The notes below the pieces were generated by a model. It was given only the letters and a program-made list of their open reading frames with translations, was not told the origin of the DNA and searched no databases. Positions 29,889 through 38,340 of a stretch of DNA of 64,000 bases are shown piece by piece. Each line of letters opens with the position of its first letter. The stretch's first letter is position 1. Location of the stretch: positions 790,764 through 854,763 of the forward strand of contig NC_012997.1 of NCBI RefSeq assembly GCF_000023025.1. Direction: 5' to 3'. Both the position numbers and the translations under genes were made by a program. Source of the DNA: Teredinibacter turnerae T7901 (lineage in GTDB: Bacteria > Pseudomonadota > Gammaproteobacteria > Pseudomonadales > Cellvibrionaceae).

Positions 29889-29911
29889 CCGTCTTGCTGA
29901 GTGTTGGCGTT

Positions 29912-29951
29912 TTAGCCAAATGAGCCTGTGCAACTCGGGCTCTTTGGCTAA
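29912..29951 (+). terminator. Strong hairpin after the RND operon
   Basis: TTAGCCAAA-GAGCC pairs with GGCTC-TTTGGCTAA, 14 bp with one bulged T and an 11-base loop, 24 bases after the stop. There is no T run, so RNA-end protection is also possible. Confidence 0.6.
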
Positions 29952-29987
29952 TTCAGGCTTTCTGCCGGGCTGGCGTTTGTAAACGGG

Positions 29988-30034
29988 TAGCTGCGGTAAA
30001 TGGCTAGCTGAGGTAAACGCTTAGCTGCGGCGAA
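29988..30034. repeat. Three 13-bp copies at 17-bp spacing across the rhomboid 3' end
   Basis: TAGCTGCGGTAAA, TAGCTGAGGTAAA and TAGCTGCGGCGAA start at 29988, 30005 and 30022. The last copy is the stop and final codons of the rhomboid gene (minus strand), so the array looks like repeated copying of the gene end. Confidence 0.75.
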
Positions 30035-30581
30035 TCTGGCGGCGGTGCTTAGGTCGCGTCATGACATAGGCGCAAGCAATACCCGCCAGTGCGCCAAACA
30101 GATGGGACTCAAAAGAAACATGAGGGTCTCTTGGCAGTACGCCAAATACCATCCCGCCATAGAAAAACAATACAAACACCGCGATGAGAATATTCACAAA
30201 CTTGCGTTCAAACCAGGCCATCGCGATCGATAAACTCCACAACCCGAAGATCCAGCCAGACGCTCCCACGTGGGTTGCCGGGCGCCCGAAAAACCACACC
30301 AGCACCCCAGTGACGACAATAATAAACAGGCTGGACATCAGGTAGAAAGAACGCCCCCGCAGCATGCAGAGCAAACTGAACACCAGCAAACCGAATAAAT
30401 TATTGGTGAGGTGTGCCCAGTCGCCATGAATAAACGGTGCGGTAAAAATATAGGGCAGGGTAGCCGGGTTGCCGGGCTGAATGCCGAATTGCAGCAACCA
30501 GCCATTGGTTAGCATATTGACGACGTGTACACCTACCAGCAGTGCGACCAGAGATACGAGCAGACTAAAACGGTTATCCAC
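30021..30581 (-). CDS. Rhomboid-family intramembrane serine protease
   Basis: A 186-residue membrane protease with six hydrophobic segments. HVGASGWIFGLW carries the GxSG nucleophile motif, and SFESHLFGALAGIACAY carries the catalytic His near the last helix. HGDWAHLTNNLFGLLVF matches the conserved helix-2 region (Asn/His). No partner substrate is visible nearby. The downstream gene on the same strand order (30597-30959) lies 15 bases upstream of it, so the two may share a transcript. Confidence 0.9.
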   Translation of the reverse strand: MDNRFSLLVSLVALLVGVHVVNMLTNGWLLQFGIQPGNPATLPYIFTAPFIHGDWAHLTNNLFGLLVFSLLCMLRGRSFYLMSSLFIIVVTGVLVWFFGRPATHVGASGWIFGLWSLSIAMAWFERKFVNILIAVFVLFFYGGMVFGVLPRDPHVSFESHLFGALAGIACAYVMTRPKHRRQIRRS

Positions 30582-30596
30582 AAAAGCCCGCCTGTT

Positions 30597-30959
30597 CTAT
30601 TGCTGGCAGCAGGGCGACTGTAAACGGTTGAAGTGCTCTATCGCCTGCTTGATAAGGGCAAAGCCTGTGAGGCTGAACAGGGCGGCACCAGGTTGGAACT
30701 GGCAGAAGCCAAAGAAACTGGAGATTACCCAAATCATCAGGCTGATGGGCACCGTGGCCGCAATAAACACGGGTATTTCGCCATAAGTCTCGCCTAACCA
30801 GTTTCCTGCTGCCACTACCGCACCGAGCGCAACTAACCAGAACTCACCAAACAGAGCAGCCAGCACGAATGCGCTGGCTAAACTGATGATTGCATTCAGG
30901 CGAAATACCGATAACTGGGCAGCACGGGAGGTCAGGGCGGCGGGAACAAAGCTTTTCAT
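30597..30959 (-). CDS. Small inner-membrane protein of unknown function
   Basis: A 120-residue protein with about three to four hydrophobic helices (AIISLASAFVLAALFGEFWL, VFIAATVPISLMIWVISSFF, ALFSLTGFALI). It ends with a Cys pair (PCCQQ). ATG at 30959 has AGGAGA at good spacing; the longer frame to 31058 lacks one. It precedes the rhomboid gene by 15 bases on the same strand. I do not recognise a family. Confidence 0.75.
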   Translation of the reverse strand: MKSFVPAALTSRAAQLSVFRLNAIISLASAFVLAALFGEFWLVALGAVVAAGNWLGETYGEIPVFIAATVPISLMIWVISSFFGFCQFQPGAALFSLTGFALIKQAIEHFNRLQSPCCQQ

Positions 30960-31379
30960 GAAATCTCCTTGGTGGAAATAACGTCGTCTGCGAATGGGTT
31001 TTGAGCTAAATTTTCGCACATAACTTGTGTAATTGGTTGCGAGAACGGATTTGAACATCCAACTCGGCGATTACGGAATTCGGTGTAAAGTTAGGCAAGC
31101 GTGCTGAACATTATCACTTTTGAAGGTGAATATTACGCCGCTGTCGACTCTTTACGTGAGAAAAACGCGGTTGGTTTGTTTTCCACAGCGAGGCGGTATC
31201 CACCATATATATCAGTTATAGTACTTTTGACTATACTGGCCGGGGTTCCGCCGGAAAGGCCGTTAAGATCATAACCATAAACGACTAACGAGACACGCCT
31301 GCCAGAGAGCATTGAACCGCACAGCTCTACTGGCATGCCTGCAATTTTCAATAAGACCACAATAAGAATAGGTGATTAA
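30960..31379. other. Divergent intergenic region before the GH9 gene
   Basis: This 420-base gap should hold promoters for both the small membrane gene (minus) and the GH9 gene (plus). A GC-rich inverted stretch GGCCGGGGTTCCGCCGGAAA is at about 31240-31259; a similar GGCCGGGGTTTTACGCCGGA precedes the chemoreceptor gene at about 11299. A 75-residue minus-strand frame (31133-31360) has no family resemblance and is not called. Confidence 0.4.
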
Positions 31380-33848
31380 ATGAGTGTATTGAGGGCAGTA
31401 TTGCTCTGTTCGATCCTGCTATCCGGGGCGGCCTTGGCCAAACCTGCGCAGCTGACATTGAACGATAGCGATTATTTTGAGGCTCAGGGGTTGAACGTGC
31501 TGGTGTTCAGCAACTGGTACAACGGTTTGTTCGACGACTCTAAAATAAGTGGGGTCGAAATTATCCACCACGGTGTACGCACGGTAACAAACGGCGATGT
31601 ACGTTTGCACTCCACGCCAGAACAGTGGGACAAGATTCCCGCGTTTATCGAGCGCAAGGTAGACCGCGAAACCGGCACCATCGAAGCGTTCCTGCATTAC
31701 CCGGACTACGAATTCAACTATTCGATTCGGGTACAGAGCACAGGCGACGGTGTTCAGATCGCCGTTAACCTGCCCAAAGCCGTGCCGGAGGCACTCGCCG
31801 GTAAAGCGGGGTTCAACCTGGAATTTATTCCCTCCGCGTATTTTGAAAAAGGCTTTTTGATCGACGGCAAGCCCGGCGCCTTCCCTGTGTACCCTTCGGG
31901 TCGCCGGGAGCTCGATTACCGCGCGCCCAGAGCATTGGCTAAAGGCCACAATCTGGTACTGGGTGCGGGCGATGCGGAGCGTCAAATCAGCATTGCATCC
32001 GAGGGCCTCGAGTTGGCACTCTACGATGGCCGCGGCAAAGCCCAGAACGGCTGGTTCGTGGTGCGCAGTGTGCTGCCCGCGGGCAAAACCGGCGATGTGC
32101 TGACCTGGAAGCTGAGCGCGAATGTAGAAAAGAACTGGCTGCGCACGCCGGTGATCGGCCACTCGCAGCTCGGGTATCACCCGTCCCAACAGAAAGTGGC
32201 GGTGCTCGAACTGGATAAAAATGATCGCAGCAACGATAAGGTCAGCCTCGTGCGCATCAATAACGACGGCTCTACCAAGGTCGTCGCCAAAGGTCGCGCC
32301 GAGCCGTGGGGTAGCTACAAGCGCTACAATTATCGCACCTTCGACTTTTCCAAGGTCACCGCAACCGGCCTCTATAAGCTGCAATACGGCAAGGTGGAAA
32401 CCGCGCCGTTTATGATTGCCGAGGACGTGTACAAAAATGCCTGGCACCCGAGCCTCGATGTTTACATGCCGGTGCAAATGGACCACATGCTGATTAACGA
32501 AGCCTATCGCGTATGGCACGGTGCCTCCCACCTGGACGACGCGCTGCAAGCACCGGTTGACCACAAGCACTTCGACTTGTACGCGCAAGGCCCCACCACC
32601 GACACGCCATACAAACCAGGCGAACACATTCCCGGGTTAAATGTTGGTGGTTGGTACGATGCGGGTGACTACGATATCCGCACCCAAACCCAGTACCGCA
32701 CGGTGGAAAAACTGGTGGATGCCTGGGAAACCTTCCAGCCTAAACGCGACGTGACCCTGGTGGATTACCCGCGTAAATATGTGGACCTGCACGTGCCAGA
32801 CGGCAAGCTGGATATTCTGCAACAGGTAGAGCACGGCGCGATTGCGCTGCTGGCCCAGTTCGATGCGGTGGGCCATGCGATTCCCGGTATTATTGTGCCC
32901 ACACTTGCGCAGTACACACATCTGGGTGATGGCCTGACCATGACCGACAACATGGTGTACAACCCGAAAATGGGCGAGCTGGAAAACAACGGCAAGCAAA
33001 GCGGGGTGTTTGACGATCGCTGGGCGTTCACTTCGGAATCCTCGAAGCTGAATTACGGTTCGGTCTCCGGCCTCGCCGCCGCCAGTCGCGCACTCAAAGG
33101 CCACAACGATACCCTCGCCAAAGCCTGCCTGGATACCGCGCTGAAAGCCTGGCGCAAAGAGCAAAACCGCGAACCGGTGGTATTTGATTTCGGCAACACC
33201 ACGGGCGGCCCACTGGAAAGCGAGCGCTTTGCCGCGGCCGTGCAGCTGCTGCTTACCAGCGGTGGCCAGCAAGAGTTTCTCGACGTGGTGCAGGCCTCGC
33301 TGCCGGCCATGGGCGAAAAATTCCTGTTTGCGGTAAACCATATCATGGCGGCTTACCCGTACATGGACGACGCGCATAAACAACAAGTGCGCGCGATGGC
33401 GGAAACCTATGCCGCAGAAATGCGCGCGAAGCTGGATGCAAACCCCTACGGCGTGACCATCACGGAAGGCGGCTGGGCCGGTAACGGCTGGGTGATGCTG
33501 GAAGCCATGAGCCACTACAAACTGCTGAAAGCCTTCCCGGATTTATTCAGTAAAGAAGATGTGTATCGCGGTATGAACTACCTGCTCGGTACCCATCCGG
33601 ATTCGGATCGCTCGTTTGTGTCTGGCGTGGGCACCGTCTCTAAAAATGTGGCCTACGGAATGAACCGTGCGAACTTCTCGTTTATTTCCGGCGGCGTGGT
33701 GCCCGGCGTATTAATTCTGAAACCCGACCTGCCAGAAAACCGCGAAGACTGGCCGTTCTTCTGGGGACAAAACGAATACGTGGTTAACATGGCGGCTTAC
33801 TTCGTGTATTTCGCACTGGCCGTTGACGACCTGGCAACCGCACAATAA
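31380..33848 (+). CDS. GH9 cellulase / cellodextrinase, exported
   Basis: Predicted to cut beta-1,4-glucan by inversion. A signal peptide (RAVLLCSILLSGAALA) is followed by about 230 residues of a beta-rich region without clear family. Next is an Ig-like CelD_N domain (HSQLGYHPSQQKVAVLELDK at about 262), then the GH9 alpha6/alpha6 barrel. Catalytic Asp residues are in GGWYDAGDYDI (about residue 421), and the acid Glu in FFWGQNEYVVNMAAYF near the C-terminus. No poly-Ser linker and no binding module are present, unlike the GH30 and GH45 proteins. The 822-residue size reflects the extra N-terminal region. Confidence 0.9.
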   Translation: MSVLRAVLLCSILLSGAALAKPAQLTLNDSDYFEAQGLNVLVFSNWYNGLFDDSKISGVEIIHHGVRTVTNGDVRLHSTPEQWDKIPAFIERKVDRETGTIEAFLHYPDYEFNYSIRVQSTGDGVQIAVNLPKAVPEALAGKAGFNLEFIPSAYFEKGFLIDGKPGAFPVYPSGRRELDYRAPRALAKGHNLVLGAGDAERQISIASEGLELALYDGRGKAQNGWFVVRSVLPAGKTGDVLTWKLSANVEKNWLRTPVIGHSQLGYHPSQQKVAVLELDKNDRSNDKVSLVRINNDGSTKVVAKGRAEPWGSYKRYNYRTFDFSKVTATGLYKLQYGKVETAPFMIAEDVYKNAWHPSLDVYMPVQMDHMLINEAYRVWHGASHLDDALQAPVDHKHFDLYAQGPTTDTPYKPGEHIPGLNVGGWYDAGDYDIRTQTQYRTVEKLVDAWETFQPKRDVTLVDYPRKYVDLHVPDGKLDILQQVEHGAIALLAQFDAVGHAIPGIIVPTLAQYTHLGDGLTMTDNMVYNPKMGELENNGKQSGVFDDRWAFTSESSKLNYGSVSGLAAASRALKGHNDTLAKACLDTALKAWRKEQNREPVVFDFGNTTGGPLESERFAAAVQLLLTSGGQQEFLDVVQASLPAMGEKFLFAVNHIMAAYPYMDDAHKQQVRAMAETYAAEMRAKLDANPYGVTITEGGWAGNGWVMLEAMSHYKLLKAFPDLFSKEDVYRGMNYLLGTHPDSDRSFVSGVGTVSKNVAYGMNRANFSFISGGVVPGVLILKPDLPENREDWPFFWGQNEYVVNMAAYFVYFALAVDDLATAQ

Positions 33849-33936
33849 TCGGCGCAACTGACGCGACCAGTTGGCTGGTCGCGTGTTAGCGTGTTAGCAG
33901 ATCAACAGTGGCTTGGCTAACCTGAGCTGTCTCGAG

Positions 33937-33992
33937 TAACCAGACCAGATTAACCAGACTAAATTAATGAGTCTAAATTAATCAGTCTAAAC
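33937..33992. repeat. Degenerate 14-bp tandem repeat, four units, after the GH9 gene
   Basis: TAACCAGACCAGAT, TAACCAGACTAAAT, TAATGAGTCTAAAT and TAATCAGTCTAAAC follow head to tail. Nearby, a separate stem of CGCGACCAG and CTGGTCGCG (33862-33883) lies just after the stop. Confidence 0.8.
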
Positions 33993-34008
33993 AGCTAACG
34001 TGTAAACC

Positions 34009-34032
34009 AAAGGGGCTTCGGCCCCTTTTTTT
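34009..34032 (+). terminator. Intrinsic terminator of the GH9 gene
   Basis: AAAGGGGC, loop TTCG, GCCCC then seven T. A classic tetraloop terminator about 160 bases after the stop. The remaining sequence to 34200 is AT-rich without a supported gene. Confidence 0.92.
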
Positions 34033-34206
34033 ATGCGGCTCTATTGGCGTCGCTATTATTTGAGTCAACAGCCAAGCTAAAAATATGTGAAATTAAAGAA
34101 ACGATAGAGAAAAATGGATTTAACTAGCGCATGTTAAAACTGTTTCGACTTATTCTGTTGCGCTAAAATATCGCTATGGAGCGTTAAACTCCCGGGGTCG
34201 TTGAAA

Positions 34207-34713
34207 ATGAGAGTATTGATTTTTCTTTTAATGTTACTTCAAGGTTGTACCTCCAACATGTACTTGGGTAGGCACGAAAATGTGAAAGGCGTAAGTAAGT
34301 ATTCGCCACAGGTGGTAAGGGTCGCAAACCCGGAACACCCAAATTACACTATATTAAAGCAGTCGGGTTTGTTTGAAATTGTAAATGATGATTCCGTTCC
34401 TACGGTACTCACGCTACAGGATTCGGAAATTACGTTCAGATGTGGTAATGGTCTTATTGCACCAATTTTCACCCTGGGGATACTTCCTGGGTATTTGAAC
34501 GCAAGTGAGAATTTTTCGTTTACCTTAGAAAGATCGGGTCGGGTTAATACCGTTGAATACTTTTTGGATGTATACGAAAGGTATTCTATTTGGGAGTGGT
34601 TTATAAAGCCGTTTAAATCTTCTGATGAAAAAATTAAGGGCAAGGCGTTATTTGTAGCAAGTAAGGCTAGCCAGTATGGCATCACAACGTTATCAGAAAC
34701 CGGTACGGAATAA
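34207..34713 (+). CDS. Hypothetical lipoprotein, start of the accessory island
   Basis: A 168-residue lipoprotein with lipobox LLQGC. The body has alternating polar and hydrophobic residues and a GLIAPIFTLGILPGYL stretch, as in small periplasmic lipoproteins. An in-frame TTG at 34201 is possible; I prefer ATG 34207. Base composition drops sharply in GC from here, compared with the GH9 gene. No family recognised. Confidence 0.6.
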   Translation: MRVLIFLLMLLQGCTSNMYLGRHENVKGVSKYSPQVVRVANPEHPNYTILKQSGLFEIVNDDSVPTVLTLQDSEITFRCGNGLIAPIFTLGILPGYLNASENFSFTLERSGRVNTVEYFLDVYERYSIWEWFIKPFKSSDEKIKGKALFVASKASQYGITTLSETGTE

Positions 34714-34761
34714 AATGTCTCCGGAGTGCGCCGCTGACGCGCTGCTTTTTTTATTAGAGTA

Positions 34762-35034
34762 TTGAGTGTCATCTTGAAAAATAACTTTATATCACTTTTG
34801 TTGGGATTGTTGGGTGTTGGCTGGTTGAGTTTGATGTATGAGTACTTATTCGATTACCTATACATATCAATAGCGTTAGCGCCAAAAGTTGCGTATTGCA
34901 AAGCATTGATTGAAACGGATTTATGTCATTTTGTCGCTTACGTAGGGTTGTGGATAAGTGAAATTCCGTTACTTGTGGTAAGTTTTGCGTTGTATTTTGG
35001 TATTGCTGTATATATTTTAAAAAATTATCGTTGA
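34762..35034 (+). CDS. Small hypothetical membrane protein
   Basis: A 90-residue protein with two to three hydrophobic segments (FISLLLGLLGVGWLSLMYEY, IPLLVVSFALYFGIAVYIL). It must start at TTG (34762 or 34774), which lowers confidence. It follows the lipoprotein gene by 48 bases. No family recognised. Confidence 0.4.
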   Translation: MSVILKNNFISLLLGLLGVGWLSLMYEYLFDYLYISIALAPKVAYCKALIETDLCHFVAYVGLWISEIPLLVVSFALYFGIAVYILKNYR

Positions 35035-35207
35035 TACCGTTTTGTTGGCCGTTGGTGATGTTTGGGTATGTTCTATGTTACGAAATTTTGGTTTATTTGG
35101 ATGGTTTTGAGTTTACGTTATACGGACTTTTATGTGGTATATACCAGGCGCTAGTGGGTGTTTCGGTTATGTATGCTGCGCTTTGCTTGGCAAGGTTATC
35201 AACTTAA
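35031..35207 (+). CDS. Possible very small membrane protein, coupled to the gene before
   Basis: A 58-codon frame starting at TTG, which shares TTGA with the stop of the preceding gene; an ATG at 35058 is an alternative. It encodes two hydrophobic stretches (ILVYLDGFEFTLYGLLCGIY, ALVGVSVMYAALCLARL). A different frame at 35132-35326 (64 residues) overlaps it. I cannot tell which, if either, is translated. Confidence 0.25.
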   Translation: MIPFCWPLVMFGYVLCYEILVYLDGFEFTLYGLLCGIYQALVGVSVMYAALCLARLST

Positions 35208-35334
35208 CCGGCATTGCTGTGATCTGTTTTGTGACTGGCCGGGTTTATTTTAACCGAAAGCGCCACTCACGATTTGTGGGAAATTTTAACGGGATTATAC
35301 CTCAGCAAGGCGCAACGCCGCGTTAAAAAATTAT

Positions 35335-35500
35335 ATTGGTTTATGGCTGTCTTGCTTTTCTAATATTTTATGTGCGAATGTTGCTGTTCCTGGTTTTACT
35401 AAGGAGCTTCTCCTATGGTTTTGGTATCTAAAAGATACCGATCAGCCCGGCCTTGTGTTCAGTCAGATGGCCGCGATACCCTGGGGAAGGGAGGTCATCT
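35335..35500 (+). pseudogene. Degraded copy of the lipoprotein gene that follows
   Basis: The stretch around 35376-35475 lines up with the 5' part of the gene at 35705: it would encode NVAVPGFTKELLLWFWYLKD and DTDQPGLVFSQM, against NVAAPGFVEAPLLGVWYLKD and DTDRPGLVFSQI. Beyond this the copy diverges and the frame is lost. There is no intact start or signal sequence. It is a partial duplication decaying in place. Confidence 0.75.
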
Positions 35501-35704
35501 TTTCGCATTCCCGGCAAAAGATAATTTGGTTCATATTTTTAGCGTAATTAAATTGCTGGGTTCTTACGGTGAGACTTCTGCAAGGTCGAAATACAGTATT
35601 TTTTATTGGTTTCTAATTTATTACGGGGCAGGCTAAATTTTTTGTTATACGACTATTGCTGGTGAGGTCGGCCCCGTAATTCTTGATCATATGGAGAGTA
35701 TGCG

Positions 35705-36187
35705 GTGAAAAAAATTGTATTGATTTTCTTGTTATCTTGTATTGTGTCATGTACGAATGTTGCAGCTCCCGGCTTTGTTGAGGCGCCTCTCTTGGGGGTT
35801 TGGTATTTAAAAGATACCGATCGGCCCGGCCTTGTGTTCAGTCAGATTGCCTATATCCACGGAGGGAAAAAGTGCGAAATCAGTATGGAGTTTAATGTTT
35901 ACGGAAATTATTCTGTAGATTATTGGATCAATACCTGGAAGGTAGAAGACGGGCTATTAATTTCGACAATTGAAGACTCCAGTGTACCCTACATGCAAAA
36001 AGGCGAGTTAATAGTCGACGCGATAATGAAGCTAACCCAGGATGAGCTTATCGTGCTAATGGAGGAGACATCAGACTATAGGCCTGAAATTGAGCACCAT
36101 CTAAAATTAAACGGTGAAGATCCCAATTTACTTTGTAGTATCGTGGAACGTAATTTGGCGTTGTACCATCGCAGAACAAAAAAATGA
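35705..36187 (+). CDS. Hypothetical small lipoprotein
   Basis: A 160-residue lipoprotein with signal and lipobox LLSCIVSC. The motif LLGVWYLKD and later alternating strands (ISMEFNVYGNYSVDYWINTW) look like a small lipocalin-type or META-like beta fold, a guess only. It has a degraded partial copy about 330 bases upstream. GTG 35702 or ATG-like alternatives are not needed; the GTG at 35705 is used with GGAGAG upstream. Confidence 0.65.
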   Translation: MKKIVLIFLLSCIVSCTNVAAPGFVEAPLLGVWYLKDTDRPGLVFSQIAYIHGGKKCEISMEFNVYGNYSVDYWINTWKVEDGLLISTIEDSSVPYMQKGELIVDAIMKLTQDELIVLMEETSDYRPEIEHHLKLNGEDPNLLCSIVERNLALYHRRTKK

Positions 36188-36411
36188 GCGCATATCCGGC
36201 TCGTTCGCTCGCTGGCTATTTATTATCACTAAAGTGCACACTCATTGTCGGTGACTGTTGCTATCACTGCCGTCGCAATCTTGTGTATCTATTTTGCCGT
36301 AGCCAGGCGTATTGAAAGCTGTAACGATAGCCGCGCCCCAGCGTTTCCAGTGCGGTGCAAAAAGCCACGAGACCATACCATTTATACTGGTCTACAACCA
36401 CAGATGACGTG

Positions 36412-36831
36412 CCTTTGACCGAGTTTGACCGGTCTACGACTGCAGGTGACCCGCCTTTGACCGGGTTTTACCGGTCTCCAACCGCCGATGACCCGCCTCT
36501 GACCGAGTTCGGCCGGTCTACAACCGCTGACGACCCGCCTTTGACTGAGTTTTACCGGTCTACAACCGCCGATGACCCGCCTTTGACCGAGTTCGACCGG
36601 TCTACAACCGCAAATGACCCGCCTTTGACCGAGTTCGACCGGTCTACAACCGCAGGTGACCCGCCTTTGACCGAGGTTTACCGGTCTACAACCGCCGATG
36701 ACTCGCCTTTGACCGAGTTCGACCGATCTACAACCGTCGATGACCCGCCTTTGATCGAGTTCGACCGGTCTACAACCGCAAATGACCCGCCTTTGACACA
36801 GTTTGACCCATCTCCAACCGTCCATAACCCT
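36412..36831. repeat. 42-bp minisatellite, ten contiguous units, open on both strands
   Basis: Units start every 42 bases from 36412 (CCTTTGACCGAGTTCGACCG and 22 more bases), each differing at a few sites; a part unit precedes from about 36376. Because 42 is a multiple of three, frames stay open through the array on both strands. The plus frame (36355-36948, GTG start, no ribosome site) reads DPPLTEFDRSTTAN-like 14-mers. The minus frame (36382-36864) reads GQRRVIGGCRPVEL-like 14-mers with one Cys each. No signal peptide or flanking domain supports either, so I list it as a repeat and not a gene. Unlike CRISPR there are no spacers. Confidence 0.9.
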
Positions 36832-36948
36832 ATATTTACGACAATGTGGAATCTTGGGTGCCAATGGGCCGCCGTGGCGTGGTTGGGTTATTTACGTCCC
36901 GGCTGTTGCGCCCACCAAAGCAAGCCTGTAATCGCACCGCATAATTGA

Positions 36949-37353
36949 AGCGTCTGTTAAATATATCGGCACACAAATAGCGCTAATTCCAGCGCAAAAC
37001 CAACATATCAGACTAAACAATCCGTTGTAGCGTAAAAAGCTGTCAATCTCGGCGCATAAAACAACGAAATAATGCTTCGATCGCGATTATCTTGGACGAA
37101 TATTTGCTCGGAGGAAATATTGGTGTAATGCGATTATTTGCGGTTAGCGAGTGGAAAGCGGGCTTATAGTTTAAAACCCCCGGACATTACTAACGGCCAT
37201 CGAAAGTAAGGCCGCAGGCCGTGCGGTATTGTGGAGTGTTGAATCGGTTTATGTTGCCGTGCATATCGGCTTTGAGACGTAGTGTAGGGATATAGAAAGG
37301 GAAATGGTTCGTGGGTTTATTTAATAAAATGTTAGGCCAAAGAGATACTGCTG
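36949..37353. other. Intergenic region left of the cassette run
   Basis: No gene is supported in these 405 bases. At 37331 is GTTAGGC, the exact core of an integron recombination site, inside AATAAAATGTTAGGC, 17 bases before the first cassette gene. No matching left core or arm pairing lies upstream, so it is not an attC; it could be an attI-like end or chance. I looked for an integrase remnant on the minus strand and saw none. Confidence 0.45.
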
Positions 37354-37968
37354 ATGGACTCGTTAACTTTTATTACAAAACTAGTGGATTCTCTCGCTTG
37401 GCCATTAAGTCTGGTTCTCGTCGTGTATATGCTAAAAGACGGAATCTCTAATCTTATCCCCAAACTAAAACAGCTCAAATACAAAGATTTGCAGTTAGAT
37501 TTTGATCGTTCCCTAAGGAAAACCGAATCGGAAGCAGATTATGCTAAGTTGCCAAAAATCGATGCAGCAAAATCTCAGCCAGAAACTGAACAACAAAAAG
37601 AGAAAATTTTATCACTTGCTTTGGAGTATCCAAGTGCAGCTCTCTTTGAATCTTGGGTGCAATTAGAATTAACTGTGGGTAAGGCTTTAATGAATAAAAA
37701 TATTATCACTGAAGGAGAAAGGAAAAGCCCAGTCTTTTCTAGTTATCGGGGAGCTGAAGTATTATTAGTAGAGCATCCGGCTAAACTAGAAATATTCCGT
37801 AGTTTGGAAAGGCTTCGAAATAAAGTCGCGCATGGTGAGGCAGACGATCTTTCAGTTACTTCTGCAGCTGCTTTCGTAGAACTTGCATTTCGGTTAAAGT
37901 TATTCATCGACGAAACATGGCCTAACAAAAAGTTCAAGCGTGACCTCGCTAATCGCTCGGCCACTTAA
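37354..37968 (+). CDS. Membrane-anchored HEPN-like protein (first cassette)
   Basis: A 204-residue protein of unknown role. An N-terminal hydrophobic helix (LAWPLSLVLVVYMLKDGI) is followed by a charged coiled region (residues 45-85). The C-terminal helical domain (residues 90-190) contains RNKVAHG, an R-x4-H motif as in HEPN ribonucleases and DUF4145-like proteins. A membrane HEPN protein would fit an abortive-infection effector, which is inference. The last codons (NKKFKRDLANRSAT) lie inside an attC-like site, as is common for genes in integron cassettes. There is little ribosome-site signal, also usual for cassettes. Confidence 0.7.
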   Translation: MDSLTFITKLVDSLAWPLSLVLVVYMLKDGISNLIPKLKQLKYKDLQLDFDRSLRKTESEADYAKLPKIDAAKSQPETEQQKEKILSLALEYPSAALFESWVQLELTVGKALMNKNIITEGERKSPVFSSYRGAEVLLVEHPAKLEIFRSLERLRNKVAHGEADDLSVTSAAAFVELAFRLKLFIDETWPNKKFKRDLANRSAT

Positions 37969-37981
37969 CTAAACGTTAAGT
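37920..37981 (+). other. attC-like recombination site A
   Basis: Left core GCCTAAC (37920-37926) and right core GTTAAGT (37975-37981) match RYYYAAC and GTTRRRY. The inner arms AGTTCAAGCGTGACC and GGCCACTTAACT pair with single-base bulges, the extrahelical bases that give attC sites direction. The 62-bp size is in the normal range. It overlaps the end of the HEPN-like gene. Confidence 0.75.
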
Positions 37982-38022
37982 AGCCAGAACTTAGAGTTAA
38001 CCAAAAAAGAAGCAATTTAAAT

Positions 38023-38337
38023 ATGGATAAAAATAAGCTTGAATTAGAGAGAGCAATATTCAAGGAAATTGTCGAGGCTGTTCACGACGAGTCAACCCGG
38101 ATTTCTGACAGTTGCCAACGAGATATAATTCATTTGGTTCGTGACCGAATTCCAGAAGGTATCACTAAAGATACTTTGGATAGAAAGAAGCTAAGGAAAC
38201 TGGTGATAAAGTTTTCTGAGCAAGCGAAGGAGAACGCGCAAGCACCAATAGATCCAAAGAAACGAGCAGTTGTACGTAGTTCTTTCTTAGGGAAGATAAA
38301 AGAATTCCTGAGTGATATTTGGCCATTTGGAGAATAA
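38023..38337 (+). CDS. Small hypothetical cytoplasmic protein (second cassette)
   Basis: A 104-residue, highly charged, mostly helical protein (LELERAIFKEIVEAVHDEST, IPEGITKDTLDRKKLRKLV). It ends in a short aromatic tail (FLSDIWPFGE). It is 3 bases upstream of the next gene, and the two sit alone between attC-like sites A and B, so they are probably one functional pair. No family recognised. Confidence 0.6.
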   Translation: MDKNKLELERAIFKEIVEAVHDESTRISDSCQRDIIHLVRDRIPEGITKDTLDRKKLRKLVIKFSEQAKENAQAPIDPKKRAVVRSSFLGKIKEFLSDIWPFGE

Positions 38338-38340
38338 ATT

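Noticed and set aside
31419-32627. 402-residue minus-strand frame inside the GH9 gene
   Set aside because: Antisense shadow; the plus strand has clear GH9 motifs throughout.
35132-35326. 64-residue frame as a gene
   Set aside because: Overlaps another possible small frame, with no ribosome site and no decisive feature.
36412-36831. 42-bp repeats as a CRISPR array
   Set aside because: The units are contiguous with no unique spacers, and no cas gene is present.
36355-36948. Plus-strand repeat protein as a real gene
   Set aside because: GTG start without a ribosome site, no signal peptide or other domain, and the opposite strand is equally open; the open frames follow from the 42-base period.
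37331-37337. GTTAGGC as the right end of a fourth attC site
   Set aside because: No RYYYAAC box or complementary arm within 150 bases upstream; an attI-like end remains possible but is not shown.
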